Source: Wenyingzhuangia marina (lineage in GTDB: Bacteria; Bacteroidota; Bacteroidia; Flavobacteriales; Flavobacteriaceae). Taken from it: a stretch of 64,000 nt of DNA. Where the stretch lies: NCBI RefSeq assembly GCF_900130035.1, contig NZ_FQXQ01000001.1:62001-126000 (forward strand), written 5' to 3'. This document shows, piece by piece, positions 53,148 through 62,515 of this stretch; within the stretch, counting starts at the first letter, position 1; the number at the start of each line of letters is the position of its first letter. The position numbers were made by a program, and so were the translations under genes. The notes under the pieces are model-generated. The model saw nothing but the letters and a program-made list of their open reading frames with translations. It did no database searches and had not been told where the DNA came from.

Positions 53148-54032
53148 ATGTATCGTAAATTATTAGACTGCATTGGTAACACACCATTGGTAGAAACATC
53201 TCATTTGGTAAAAAATCCAAATGTAAAATTACTTTTAAAATTAGAAGGTGACAATCCTGGAGGAAGTGTAAAAGATCGTGCTGCATATAGCATGATTAAA
53301 GGAGCTTTAGATAGAGGTGAAATAAAAGATGGTGACAAATTAATTGAAGCTACTAGTGGAAACACTGGAATTGCTTTGGCCATGATTGCTCAATTGTTAA
53401 ATATTGATATTGAGTTGGTTTTACCAGAAAACTCTACTGCAGAACGTGTACAAACCATGCGTGCTTATGGAGCTAAGGTAACTTTAACTCCGGCAAGTAC
53501 TGGAATTATTGGCTCTAGAGATTATGCTGATGAAAAAGTAGCACAAGGAGGTTACATTATGCTAAATCAATTTGCCAATGATGATAACTGGAAAGCACAT
53601 TACCGTACTACTGGACCAGAAATTTGGAGAGATACTAATGGTGAAGTTACACATTTTGTATCTGCCATGGGAACTACAGGAACTATTATGGGAACCTCTA
53701 CTTATTTAAAGGAACAAAATCCAAACATACAAATTGTAGGTGCTCATCCAAGTGATGGTTCTCAAATTCCTGGAATTAGAAAATGGCCAGAAGAATATCT
53801 ACCTAAGATTTTTGATAAATCTAAAGTAGACACCGTAATGGAAGTATCAGAAACTGATGCAAGAATCATGACCAAACGTTTGGCAAAAGAAGAAGGAGTT
53901 TTTGCAGGGATGAGTTCTGGTGGTTCTGTGGCAACAGCCGTTAAACTTGCCGAAGAATTAGAAAGCGGTGTAATTGTTGCTATCATATGTGACAGAGGTG
54001 ATAGATATTTATCATCTGACTTATTTGATTAA
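53148..54032 (+). CDS. cysM: Cysteine synthase (O-acetylserine sulfhydrylase)
   Basis: 294 aa, the short CysM-like form. PLP enzyme making cysteine from O-acetylserine and sulfide. PLP-lysine Lys42 in NPGGSVKDRA, substrate loop EATSGNTGIA, phosphate-binding GTTGTIMG and C-terminal GMSSGGSVATAV motif. The length near 290 and the sequence AHPSDGSQIPGIRKWPEEYL favour CysM over CysK, but which sulfur donor it uses is not shown. Directly follows cysE. Confidence 0.93.
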   Translation: MYRKLLDCIGNTPLVETSHLVKNPNVKLLLKLEGDNPGGSVKDRAAYSMIKGALDRGEIKDGDKLIEATSGNTGIALAMIAQLLNIDIELVLPENSTAERVQTMRAYGAKVTLTPASTGIIGSRDYADEKVAQGGYIMLNQFANDDNWKAHYRTTGPEIWRDTNGEVTHFVSAMGTTGTIMGTSTYLKEQNPNIQIVGAHPSDGSQIPGIRKWPEEYLPKIFDKSKVDTVMEVSETDARIMTKRLAKEEGVFAGMSSGGSVATAVKLAEELESGVIVAIICDRGDRYLSSDLFD

Positions 54033-54045
54033 TTAAAGTATCAAT

Positions 54046-54804
54046 ATGAAATTCATAAAATCATTTATCATTCTTATTAGTGCTTTTACTTTTATAGGCT
54101 GTAAATCAAAGGCTAAAAAAGAGCCTATTAAAGCTATAGAAGATGCCCATCATAAAACGGCCTTTTTATCACATGAAGCTGTTCAGTTTGACATCTTACT
54201 AAAATTTAGAGGAAAAGAAAGATTAAATGCTACCATTACTTTATTAACCAATTCTTCTAGAGGGCTAGTAGAAAACAAAGATGGAAGTAAAATTTATACG
54301 CATAACGAATGTGTCTATTATTCCCCAAACTTTAAAAGAGTAAAAGCGGTAAGGTTTGATGCTTACACTTGGGCTTATTTCTTTTTATTTCCTTATAAAT
54401 TATCAGACCCTGGAACGCAATGGTCGGAATTTGGAGAAAGTGAATTGAATGGCGATTTATTTAATACTCAAAAACTTAGTTTTAAATCAGAAACTGGCGA
54501 TTCTCCAGATGATTGGTATTTTGTGTATTCAGACAAAGATGATGATTTAATTAATACCGCTGCTTATATTGTAACTTTTGGAAAAAATGTAAAAACAGCA
54601 GAAAGTGATCCTCATGCAATTAAATATGATCAATACGAAGAAATTGAAAACATTCCAATTGCCACACATTGGACTTATTGGGAATGGAATAAAATAACGG
54701 GGATTTCTAATCAATTGGGAGAAGCAACTATTAGCAATATAAAATTCCTAAAAAGTAAAGAAGTTTCTTTTGACGTTCCTGCTAACTATATCGAAAAAAA
54801 ATGA
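54046..54804 (+). CDS. Predicted lipoprotein, possible DUF6503 family
   Basis: 252 aa; signal ends FIGC (Cys19). The mature part is strand-rich (AVQFDILLKFRGKERLNATI, VYYSPNFKRVKAVRFDAYTW, ATHWTYWEWN) and resembles the lolA-like or DUF6503 outer-membrane-associated lipoproteins frequent in flavobacteria. I am not certain of the family. No catalytic motif. The stop overlaps the marC start by 4 nt (ATGA), so the two are probably cotranscribed. Confidence 0.7.
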   Translation: MKFIKSFIILISAFTFIGCKSKAKKEPIKAIEDAHHKTAFLSHEAVQFDILLKFRGKERLNATITLLTNSSRGLVENKDGSKIYTHNECVYYSPNFKRVKAVRFDAYTWAYFFLFPYKLSDPGTQWSEFGESELNGDLFNTQKLSFKSETGDSPDDWYFVYSDKDDDLINTAAYIVTFGKNVKTAESDPHAIKYDQYEEIENIPIATHWTYWEWNKITGISNQLGEATISNIKFLKSKEVSFDVPANYIEKK

Positions 54805-55418
54805 TAGAATTACTTAAATATGCATTAACGGTTTTTATTGGCTTTTTTGCCATCATGAATCCATTTGCAAACATTCCTGTCTTTTTATCATTGGTTGGAA
54901 ATGCAGATCATCAAACAAAAAAAAGAATTAATAAAAAAGCCACACTAACAGCATTTTTGATAGTGTTGGCTTTTTCTCTTTTAGGAAAATTTATTTTTGA
55001 AATGTTTGGAATTACCATTCCCGCTTTTAAAATTACAGGAGGTATTTTGGTCTTTCATGTAGGTTATGAAATGTTACAATCTAAAAAACCAAGTGTTAAA
55101 AATATGCAAGATGTAGATTTAGATGAAAACATGGCTATTTCTCCATTAGCCATTCCTATTTTGGCCGGACCTGGAACTATTGTAACTGCAATGAATTATG
55201 TTTCTAACACTCATTATATACATGTAATTATTGTAATTGCTATTTTTGGTTTCATGTGTTATTTAACTTATTGGGCTTTTCAATTGGCAGAATATATAGT
55301 GGAAAAAACAGGAAATAACATCATAACTGTAATTGGTAAAATAATGGGGTTAATTTTAGCTATTATTGGTGTAGACATGTTTATTGATGGAGTTAAACTG
55401 GCTTTTTCTTTAACCTAA
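54801..55418 (+). CDS. MarC family integral membrane protein
   Basis: 205 aa with about six membrane helices. The family signature appears in AIMNPFANIPVFLSLVGNAD, ITGGILVFHVGYEMLQ and SPLAIPILAGPGTIVTAMNY. MarC/YhgN/SNG proteins are inner-membrane proteins of poorly known role (amino-acid export has been proposed for some). It overlaps the preceding lipoprotein gene by 4 nt and lies 11 nt before the metal exporter gene. Confidence 0.92.
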   Translation: MIELLKYALTVFIGFFAIMNPFANIPVFLSLVGNADHQTKKRINKKATLTAFLIVLAFSLLGKFIFEMFGITIPAFKITGGILVFHVGYEMLQSKKPSVKNMQDVDLDENMAISPLAIPILAGPGTIVTAMNYVSNTHYIHVIIVIAIFGFMCYLTYWAFQLAEYIVEKTGNNIITVIGKIMGLILAIIGVDMFIDGVKLAFSLT

Positions 55419-55429
55419 AATTTTATTAA

Positions 55430-56305
55430 ATGTCACACGATCACCACCATCATCACGACTCAAGTAAAAACATAAAAACGGTTTTCTTTTTAAACCTAAG
55501 TTTTACCATTTTTGAAATTATTGGAGGTTTTTATGTGAATAGTGTGGCTATAATTTCTGATGCTGTTCATGATTTGGGAGATAGTTTATCGCTTGGGTTT
55601 TCTTGGTACATGCAAGAAAAATCTAATAAAAAACCAACCAAAACTTTTACTTTTGGCTACAAACGCTTGTCTTTGCTTGGTGCTTTGGTAAATTGTCTTG
55701 TACTACTTTCAGGATCTGTTTTTGTGATTTATGCTGCTGTTGACAGATTGATTACTCCCCAGCATTCTGATGCGCAAGGAATGTTCATTTTCGCCATTTT
55801 TGGAGTGCTAGTAAACGGTTATGCTGCATGGAAAATTAGCACTGGAAAAACCTTAAACGAAAGAGTAATGTCTTGGCATTTAATAGAAGATGTTTTGGGT
55901 TGGTTTGCTGTTTTAATAGTAGCCATTGTTTTACATTTTAAAGACATTCCATATTTAGATCCCGCGCTATCTCTTTTGATTACTTTTTTTATTTTATGGA
56001 ATGTAATTAAAAGATTAAAAGAGACGTTGTATTTGTTTTTACAAGCTCAACCTTTTGATGTTGATTTGGATATTATTAAAAATGAAATTTTAAACATTCC
56101 TAATATCAATAATACCCACCACACACATATTTGGTCTTTAGACGGGGAACATCATGTATTTACTACGCATGTAGTTTTAAAAGAAAACACTTCTTTTAAT
56201 GAAATGTTATCTGTTAAAAAGGAACTAAAAAAAGTGCTTCATAAATATCCTTTTGACCATATTACTATTGAAACTGAATTTGCCAACGGAGACTGCTCTA
56301 TGTAA
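55430..56305 (+). CDS. Cation diffusion facilitator, CzcD/ZitB-like metal exporter
   Basis: 291 aa. Proton-driven export of Zn(II) or a related divalent metal across the inner membrane. His-rich N-terminus (SHDHHHHHDSS) for metal capture, six membrane segments, transport-site residues in SVAIISDAVHDLGDSLSLG and SWHLIEDVLGWFAV, and a C-terminal cytoplasmic domain with NNTHHTHIWSLDGEHHVFTTH. Close stop-to-stop with the convergent acylase gene (3 nt apart). Confidence 0.94.
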   Translation: MSHDHHHHHDSSKNIKTVFFLNLSFTIFEIIGGFYVNSVAIISDAVHDLGDSLSLGFSWYMQEKSNKKPTKTFTFGYKRLSLLGALVNCLVLLSGSVFVIYAAVDRLITPQHSDAQGMFIFAIFGVLVNGYAAWKISTGKTLNERVMSWHLIEDVLGWFAVLIVAIVLHFKDIPYLDPALSLLITFFILWNVIKRLKETLYLFLQAQPFDVDLDIIKNEILNIPNINNTHHTHIWSLDGEHHVFTTHVVLKENTSFNEMLSVKKELKKVLHKYPFDHITIETEFANGDCSM

Positions 56306-56308
56306 TAT

Positions 56309-58669
56309 TTATTCAAAAATTAGTTTTAAAGTTGATGTTTTAATTTCCTTTTCATTCATCAACATTTTATAATATTTTCCTGTATTGTAATAATTGGTTT
56401 GATTACTATAAAACGGACTTAAAAAATATCCTGATTGTCCAGTTGGTGTTACGGCATAGGAGTTTTCTATATCAGAAAAATCAATTACTCTACGAGTAGA
56501 TGGACCTGCATTTACATGAAAATGATTTCCTTCAGTATAATCAAACATTAAATTATTAATTGTTTCGTTTCCACCCACCATTGGGAAAGGCCCCACATTA
56601 AAGATCTTTTTTAATAAATCCATTTTAGCCAATGCGTGTTCATAAGTTACTGTATGTACTTTAGACCATTTCCATTCGTTAATATCATCACCCAAACCTG
56701 TTTTCAACTCAGCTACAGAACTTTTAAAGGAGCTAGTTACAATTTCTTGAAATGTTTCTTCTTTCAAAGTATTAACATTATTCCACCAAACAGAATTCGG
56801 ATTTTTTAAATATTTGTTTTGAGTACGCCTAGATAGATTTGAATTGACAAAATCTTTAAAATCATCTGCTCCCATTTCATCTTCAAAAGTATTTTTCCAA
56901 AGTCTAAAAGTCAATTTATAATAAATTGTTGGTGCAATATTGTCTAAATTATGTTGTCCATTCCATTTTGTTAAAACATCTAAAACTTGTTTTTCAAAAT
57001 CATTTAATTGACCCAATTCAAGTCCGGCTATTATATCTTTAATATTATCTATAACCACGCTGTTATTATGACTATTAGCTAAAATTTTCATATCGTTCAC
57101 AGATAGTTTTTCTTTTGCTTCAATACCTTTATTAATGGCTACTGCTCTATCTTTTGACAAATAATAACCTGGATACAAATCTCCATCTACAGCTTCTGGC
57201 TGAACATTAGAAGTAAACACATATCCTTTTGGTGGGTTAATCGCTTTAGGATTTTTGCTAAACGACAACCATTCTTTTTGTAACTGATTTAAATCCCTTC
57301 CATCTAACACAAACTTTGTATTTACATTAGAAGACAAGTGTTTGTATAATTGTCCTGCAGACCACAGACCAATATTATCTTCTTTATCTCCGTATACAAA
57401 GTTCAACCCCGGGGCAGATAAAGTAGCAATAGCATTTTCAAAATCATAAATATTTTTAGCATGATTCATTCCATAAGCTGTTTGTAACACTTGATTGGGT
57501 TTTTCATTATATACCCATTGCACCACCGTTGGCAACGAATCTAAATTTTTAGCACTTTCATTAAAAACATTTCCTAATACTGTTTTTTTAATGGTAATAA
57601 CTTTTGGTTCCTCATCTTTAATTTTAATTTCTTTTTCAATCAATTCATAATCATAAAACCCCATAGCTGTACTATATTTAGTACTGTCTTTTAAATTTTG
57701 ATTAATTGTATAAAAATCCATATCATCATTTTCAAACATAGTTAAGCCAAAAGCATAATCTCTATTATGTGCTAATAATGGAAAAGGAAACAAACCTAAA
57801 TAAAACCCATAGTTTTCATATGTTGGTGTTTTAATATGTGCTTGGTACCAAACCTGTGGTTGCGCAAAACCAATGTGGGGATCATTTTCAAACAAAACTT
57901 TTCCTGTAGTTGTTTTTTCTGGAGACAATACCCAACCATTGCTTCCTATAAATTGTGGAAAAGGTAATTTTTCTAAAATGTGATTGATACTAGAAATGCT
58001 ATTTTTTCTTACATCATAATTTTCTTGATACATTGTATTTTCATCAGCTTCAATAGCCAAATCTTTTAAATATTCTGACCCTAAATTATTTTTTATGTGT
58101 GTTAAAATCGGATCTGTTTTAAAAGCATGTGCAAAACTAAAAGCCATATAAGCCGTTACATAATAAATATCTTTAGGAGTGTAATGTTCTTTTTCAATTC
58201 CCAATAAAGAAAACTCAATGGGCGTTACTCCTTTATCCATATAAGTATTGATTCCTTTTAAATAAGCATTTACAAGTTCCTTTACTTTTGGATTTTTATC
58301 TAAAGCTATAACTTGCTTTTCTACTGTTTCATCCACTCCTAGATTAGAAAAAAACACATCAACATCTACCAAATCTTTTCCAAAAATTTCTGCCAATCTT
58401 CCTGAAGCAATTCTCCTTAACAATTCCATTTGCCACAAACGTTCTTGGGCATGTACATACCCCAAAACAGTCATCGCATCTTTTTCTGAATTGGCAAAAA
58501 TATGAGGCACGCCAATGCTATCAAAATAAACCTCTGTGCTCTTAACTCCATTAATATGCACTGTTCCTTTATAAGTAGGTTTTAAATACTGTAAATATCC
58601 ATAACCCCCAATTGACAAACCAACTAGTAGGGAAAAAACCACTATGATAACTTTCTTGAAAATCTTCAT
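56309..58669 (-). CDS. Penicillin acylase family protein (Ntn hydrolase)
   Basis: 786 aa. It is synthesised as a precursor that cuts itself before the nucleophile Ser243 (FIGSNGWVLSPE); the N-terminal alpha chain would be about 240 residues. Substrate-binding strands HIGFAQPQVWYQAHI and the oxyanion Asn region in GGNETINN are present. A signal anchor (FKKVIIVVFSLLVGLSIGGY) directs it to the periplasm. Members hydrolyse amides such as acyl-homoserine lactones or beta-lactam side chains. The substrate here is unknown. Confidence 0.92.
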   Translation of the reverse strand: MKIFKKVIIVVFSLLVGLSIGGYGYLQYLKPTYKGTVHINGVKSTEVYFDSIGVPHIFANSEKDAMTVLGYVHAQERLWQMELLRRIASGRLAEIFGKDLVDVDVFFSNLGVDETVEKQVIALDKNPKVKELVNAYLKGINTYMDKGVTPIEFSLLGIEKEHYTPKDIYYVTAYMAFSFAHAFKTDPILTHIKNNLGSEYLKDLAIEADENTMYQENYDVRKNSISSINHILEKLPFPQFIGSNGWVLSPEKTTTGKVLFENDPHIGFAQPQVWYQAHIKTPTYENYGFYLGLFPFPLLAHNRDYAFGLTMFENDDMDFYTINQNLKDSTKYSTAMGFYDYELIEKEIKIKDEEPKVITIKKTVLGNVFNESAKNLDSLPTVVQWVYNEKPNQVLQTAYGMNHAKNIYDFENAIATLSAPGLNFVYGDKEDNIGLWSAGQLYKHLSSNVNTKFVLDGRDLNQLQKEWLSFSKNPKAINPPKGYVFTSNVQPEAVDGDLYPGYYLSKDRAVAINKGIEAKEKLSVNDMKILANSHNNSVVIDNIKDIIAGLELGQLNDFEKQVLDVLTKWNGQHNLDNIAPTIYYKLTFRLWKNTFEDEMGADDFKDFVNSNLSRRTQNKYLKNPNSVWWNNVNTLKEETFQEIVTSSFKSSVAELKTGLGDDINEWKWSKVHTVTYEHALAKMDLLKKIFNVGPFPMVGGNETINNLMFDYTEGNHFHVNAGPSTRRVIDFSDIENSYAVTPTGQSGYFLSPFYSNQTNYYNTGKYYKMLMNEKEIKTSTLKLIFE

Positions 58670-58770
58670 ATTCTATTTTTAAAAAGTAGCCTAAAGATAA
58701 AGAATCCTTTTGCACTTGACTTAGGAAACCTTGCGATAATTTCGTTAATTTGTTATGTAATGTATCTTAA

Positions 58771-59907
58771 ATGAAAAAACTTCAAATGGTTGACTTAAAT
58801 AGTCAATACCTAGACATAAAAGAACAAATTGACAATTCTATTCAACAAGTAATAGATCAAACTTCTTTTATAAATGGACCTCAAGTTCAGACTTTCAAGC
58901 AAAATTTAGCAGATTATTTAAATGTAAAACATGTTATTCCTTGTGCTAACGGAACAGATGCTTTGCAAATATCTCTCATGGCTCTGAATTTACAGCCTGG
59001 TGATGAAGTGATTACTGTTGATTTTACTTTTGCTGCTACTGTAGAAGTGATTAAATTATTAGGATTAACTCCCGTTTTAATTGATGTTGAATTAGACTCT
59101 TTTAATATCAGTATTTCTGCTTTAGAAAAAGCCATTACTCCCAAAACAAAAGCCATTGTTCCTGTTCATTTATTTGGACAATGTGCCAATATGGAAGCTA
59201 TTTTAAAACTAGCTAAAAAACACAACTTATACGTAATTGAAGATACTGCCCAAGCTTTAGGTGCCGATTATATTTTTGCTGATGGAACCACTAAAAAAGC
59301 TGGAACCATTGGAAATATAGGAACTACTTCCTTTTTTCCATCAAAAAACTTAGGATGCTATGGAGATGGCGGAGCTATTTTTACCAATGATGATGAATTA
59401 GCTCACACTTTAAAAGGAATTACCAACCACGGAATGTATCAAAAATATTATTATGAAGTGGTCGGTGTTAATTCTAGATTGGATAGCATTCAAGCTAACA
59501 TATTAAACATCAAATTACCACATTTAGACAATTACAATAAAGCAAGACAACAAGCAGCTGCGTTTTACAACCACGCTTTTGCTAATTGTCCAAATATTAT
59601 CACCCCTACTACCTCAACGTTTTCTAATCATGTATTTCATCAATATACCCTTAGAATTACCAATGGAAAAAGAAATGAATTACACGAATATTTAAAAGAA
59701 CAAAATATTCCTAATGCCATTTATTACCCTGTTCCTTTACACAACCAAAAAGCTTACAAGCAAGAAAACGTTATAGAAGAAAATTACCACAACACCAACA
59801 CATTGGTACAACAAGTAATATCTTTACCAATGCATACTGCTCTAGATACAGAACAACTAGAGTTTATTGTCAAAAACGTACTTAACTTTATAAATAATAC
59901 TTATTAA
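58771..59907 (+). CDS. DegT/DnrJ/EryC1/StrS family sugar aminotransferase
   Basis: 378 aa, PLP-dependent. These enzymes aminate keto-sugars bound to nucleotides for surface polysaccharide or glycoprotein synthesis. The PLP-binding region is CANGTDALQISLMAL, EDTAQALGADY, and the Schiff-base Lys192 in SFFPSKNLGCYGDGGA. The C-terminal half has HQYTLRI and YYPVPLHNQKAYKQ. The stop is followed by galE with a 1-nt gap, forming a two-gene unit for sugar-nucleotide synthesis. Confidence 0.93.
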   Translation: MKKLQMVDLNSQYLDIKEQIDNSIQQVIDQTSFINGPQVQTFKQNLADYLNVKHVIPCANGTDALQISLMALNLQPGDEVITVDFTFAATVEVIKLLGLTPVLIDVELDSFNISISALEKAITPKTKAIVPVHLFGQCANMEAILKLAKKHNLYVIEDTAQALGADYIFADGTTKKAGTIGNIGTTSFFPSKNLGCYGDGGAIFTNDDELAHTLKGITNHGMYQKYYYEVVGVNSRLDSIQANILNIKLPHLDNYNKARQQAAAFYNHAFANCPNIITPTTSTFSNHVFHQYTLRITNGKRNELHEYLKEQNIPNAIYYPVPLHNQKAYKQENVIEENYHNTNTLVQQVISLPMHTALDTEQLEFIVKNVLNFINNTY

Positions 59908-59908
59908 C

Positions 59909-60922
59909 ATGGCTAAGCAAATATTAGTTACGGGAGGTTTAGGATTTATTGGATCTCATACGGTAGTAGAATTACAAAACGCAGGGTTTGACGTTGTTGT
60001 AATTGATGATTTATCTAACACAACCATTAAGGTTTTAGATCAGATTACAGAAATTACAGGAATCAAACCGGCATTTGAACAAATTGACTTACGTATTAAA
60101 GCAGATGTAAAAACTTTTTTTTACAAATATAAAGTTGATGGAATTATTCACTTTGCTGCCTTTAAAGCTGTGGGAGAAAGTATGCATAAACCTTTAGATT
60201 ATTATGAAAATAATTTAGGGGCATTGGTATACATTTTACAAGAAATGAGAGATAGAAAGTTAGACAACTTTATTTTCTCATCTTCATGTACTGTTTACGG
60301 TCAGGCTGATGAATTGCCTATTACAGAAAAAGCTCCTGTTAAAAAGGCTGAATCTGTATATGGAAACACCAAACAAATTGGAGAAGAAATTATTCAAGAT
60401 GCTTCTAAAGCTCATGGAATTAACGCCATTGCTTTAAGATATTTCAATCCTGTTGGAGCACATGAATCTGTAAAAATTGGAGAATTACCTTTAGGGGTTC
60501 CTCAAAACTTAATTCCTTTTATTACCCAAACTGCTGCTGGAATGAGAGCTGAATTATCTGTTTTTGGTGATGATTATGATACTCCTGATGGAACTGCTGT
60601 TAGAGATTATATTCACGTGGTAGATTTGGCAAAAGCACATATTGCTGCACTAAACCGTTTGATTGAAAAAAACAACAAAGAAGCGTACGAGTTTTTTAAC
60701 GTTGGTACAGGAACAGGTAGTTCTGTTTTAGAAGTAATCAATGCTTTTGAAAGTGCTAACGGAGTTAAATTAAACTATAAAATTGTAGACAGAAGAGCAG
60801 GAGATATTACAGCCGCTTATGCTGATACTACTATTGCCAACAAAGAATTAAATTGGAAAACTGAGCTTAGTTTAGAAACTGCTTTAAAATCTGCTTGGGA
60901 ATGGCAGAAAAAACAAAACTAA
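59909..60922 (+). CDS. galE: UDP-glucose 4-epimerase
   Basis: 337 aa. SDR-type epimerase that interconverts UDP-glucose and UDP-galactose. NAD-binding TGGLGFIGSHTVVEL, the catalytic Ser-Tyr-Lys set in FSSSCTVYG and Tyr151/Lys155 of VYGNTKQIGEE, and the GalE-type RYFNPVGAHES and DYIHVVDLAKAH motifs are clear. Cotranscribed with the aminotransferase. A long inverted-repeat terminator follows. Confidence 0.94.
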   Translation: MAKQILVTGGLGFIGSHTVVELQNAGFDVVVIDDLSNTTIKVLDQITEITGIKPAFEQIDLRIKADVKTFFYKYKVDGIIHFAAFKAVGESMHKPLDYYENNLGALVYILQEMRDRKLDNFIFSSSCTVYGQADELPITEKAPVKKAESVYGNTKQIGEEIIQDASKAHGINAIALRYFNPVGAHESVKIGELPLGVPQNLIPFITQTAAGMRAELSVFGDDYDTPDGTAVRDYIHVVDLAKAHIAALNRLIEKNNKEAYEFFNVGTGTGSSVLEVINAFESANGVKLNYKIVDRRAGDITAAYADTTIANKELNWKTELSLETALKSAWEWQKKQN

Positions 60923-60943
60923 TTCCAATATTTCTTCTGAAAT

Positions 60944-60996
60944 AAACCATAAAAAAAGCCTTTCTAAAATATGTAGAAAGGCTTTTTTTATGGTTT
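60944..60996 (+). terminator. Terminator with perfect 23-bp arms after galE
   Basis: Left arm 60944-60966, loop AAATATG 60967-60973, right arm 60974-60996. The core is GCCTTTCTA/TAGAAAGGC with a seven-T run inside the 3' arm and AAACCAT/ATGGTTT at the outer ends. The arms match without mismatch. It terminates galE and could work in the reverse direction too. Confidence 0.88.
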
Positions 60997-61056
60997 AGAC
61001 AATATTTACGCAACCAAACCGTAAAGACCACATCCTATAACTAAACAAACTAGCTT

Positions 61057-61437
61057 ATGAAAAAATTAACATTCATTGCTTGCCTTCTACTTCTATGTAT
61101 TTTTTCATGTGAAAAAAATGAAACCCCTCAAGAACAAGATTTAGCGAAATTACAGGAGTTAAAATCAAAAATAATAACATTGGCAGAAAATAAAACTTGT
61201 GAAGAAAGTAGCCATTGGAATTTTACCCCTATAGGAAACAAAGCCTGTGGAGGACCAAAAGAATATATTGCTTATTCTAACAAAATTGAAGTAAGTAAGT
61301 TTTTAAAATTAGTTGAAAAATATACTAAAGCAGAAAAAACCTACAATATAAAATGGGGAATTGTTTCGGACTGCTCTGTTCCTAAACAGCCTTCAGCAGT
61401 TGTTTGCACTGATGGTAGTCCAACTTTTCAATATTAA
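61057..61437 (+). CDS. Small cysteine-containing lipoprotein
   Basis: 126 aa; signal ends IFSC (Cys18). The mature domain has four further cysteines (near residues 59, 69, 112 and 122) that could form two disulfides, with CEESSHWNFTPIGNKACGGP and EYIAYSN motifs. It belongs to a type of short Bacteroidota lipoprotein that I recognise only by pattern. Function unknown. It has no close operon partner. Confidence 0.7.
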   Translation: MKKLTFIACLLLLCIFSCEKNETPQEQDLAKLQELKSKIITLAENKTCEESSHWNFTPIGNKACGGPKEYIAYSNKIEVSKFLKLVEKYTKAEKTYNIKWGIVSDCSVPKQPSAVVCTDGSPTFQY

Positions 61438-61462
61438 AACAAATATAAAATCCTTAACTGTT

Positions 61463-61480
61463 TTGGTTATATTTATCAAA
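61463..61480. promoter_or_regulatory. Copy of the TTGnTTATATTTATCAAA motif
   Basis: TTGGTTATATTTATCAAA, 17 of 18 bases shared with 25873-25890, here 28 nt before the DUF6807 gene. A regulatory role is speculative. Confidence 0.25.
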
Positions 61481-61507
61481 TACAAATATTATTAAGAATT
61501 TTACGAC

Positions 61508-62431
61508 ATGAAGTTTTTCTATTTTTTAATCTATTTATTCCTCATTACGAATAGTACATTTGCTCAAAAAATTCATCTTAAAATTAATGAAGATGCTGCT
61601 TATTTTACTGAAGAAAATGATTCAATCTTAGTTTATCAAATTGCAGAAAAATCTATCAACGAAAAGTATGCTAGAAACAACTACATACACCCTTTATATA
61701 ATTTAAATGGAGAAATTCTTACCGAAGATTTTCCAAAAGATCATTTGCATCACCGTGGTATTTTTTGGGCTTGGCATCAATTATATATTGGGAACAAACG
61801 TATAGGAGATGGATGGGAGTTAAAAAATTTTAGTCAAGATGTTATTTCTGTCAAAAAAAATAAAATAAAAGGAAACTCAAAAAGTATAAAAACTATGGTT
61901 CTCTGGAAATCTAATCTTTGGTTAGATAAAAATGGAGATGAAAAACCTTTTGTAAAAGAAACCTCTACTATTACGGTATATCCTAAAGAAAATGAATACA
62001 GACTTATTGATATTAAAATATCTATGATCGCTTTAGAACCTAATGTTTATATCGGAGGTTCTGAAAACGCTAAAGGTTATGGAGGATTTTCTGCTAGAAT
62101 TAAACTTTCTGAAAAAACAAAATTTACCGGACACAAAGGAACTGTAACTCCTAAAAACCTACCTGTAACTTCTGAAGGATGGATAGATATTTCTGAAAAT
62201 TTTGACGATATAAATTTATCTAATGGAGTTACTATTATAAGTCACGCTAACAATCCCGGATATCCAAATCCTTGGATATTACGTTCTAAAAATAGTATGC
62301 AAAATGCTGTTTTTCCTGGAGCCAAATTAATTCCATTATCAGAAACAAAACCAATTACCCTTCATTATTCTTTGTTAATACACAAAGGAAGTATTCAAAA
62401 TATCAATATTGAAAAAATATATAAAAAGTAA
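61508..62431 (+). CDS. Secreted DUF6807 (PmoA-like annotated) protein
   Basis: 307 aa with signal peptide to about residue 20 (TFAQ). The family pattern is FPKDHLHHRGIFWAWHQLY at residues 76-94, with His81 and His82, then WELKNF and, further on, GGSENAKGYGGFSARIKLS. The name PmoA in databases is misleading, as no methane monooxygenase role is known. The family is common in glycan-degrading Bacteroidota and may act on sugars or glycosides. It lies 30 kb from the PUL and lacks the CAGGA promoter. Confidence 0.82.
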   Translation: MKFFYFLIYLFLITNSTFAQKIHLKINEDAAYFTEENDSILVYQIAEKSINEKYARNNYIHPLYNLNGEILTEDFPKDHLHHRGIFWAWHQLYIGNKRIGDGWELKNFSQDVISVKKNKIKGNSKSIKTMVLWKSNLWLDKNGDEKPFVKETSTITVYPKENEYRLIDIKISMIALEPNVYIGGSENAKGYGGFSARIKLSEKTKFTGHKGTVTPKNLPVTSEGWIDISENFDDINLSNGVTIISHANNPGYPNPWILRSKNSMQNAVFPGAKLIPLSETKPITLHYSLLIHKGSIQNINIEKIYKK

Positions 62432-62476
62432 AACAGAATAATTAGGTTTATTACTTAATTATTCCGTTTTAGAGAC

Positions 62477-62505
62477 AAAAGATCAGCCAATTGGCTGATC
62501 TTTTT
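62477..62505. terminator. Palindromic terminator between DUF6807 gene and S1-domain gene
   Basis: AAAAGATCAGCCAA followed directly by TTGGCTGATCTTTT then T. A perfect 14-bp inverted repeat with U-runs at both 3' sides, placed between convergent genes, so it can serve both. Confidence 0.88.
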
Positions 62506-62515
62506 GGGTTTTATA

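Noticed and set aside
60944-60996. Inverted repeat as transposon end or phage attachment site
   Set aside because: It has the stem, loop and U-tract of a terminator, no transposase or integrase is near, and no target duplication is seen.
61508-62431. Particulate methane monooxygenase subunit
   Set aside because: The PmoA name attached to this family is historical. The protein is secreted and lacks membrane helices, and no other pmo gene is present.
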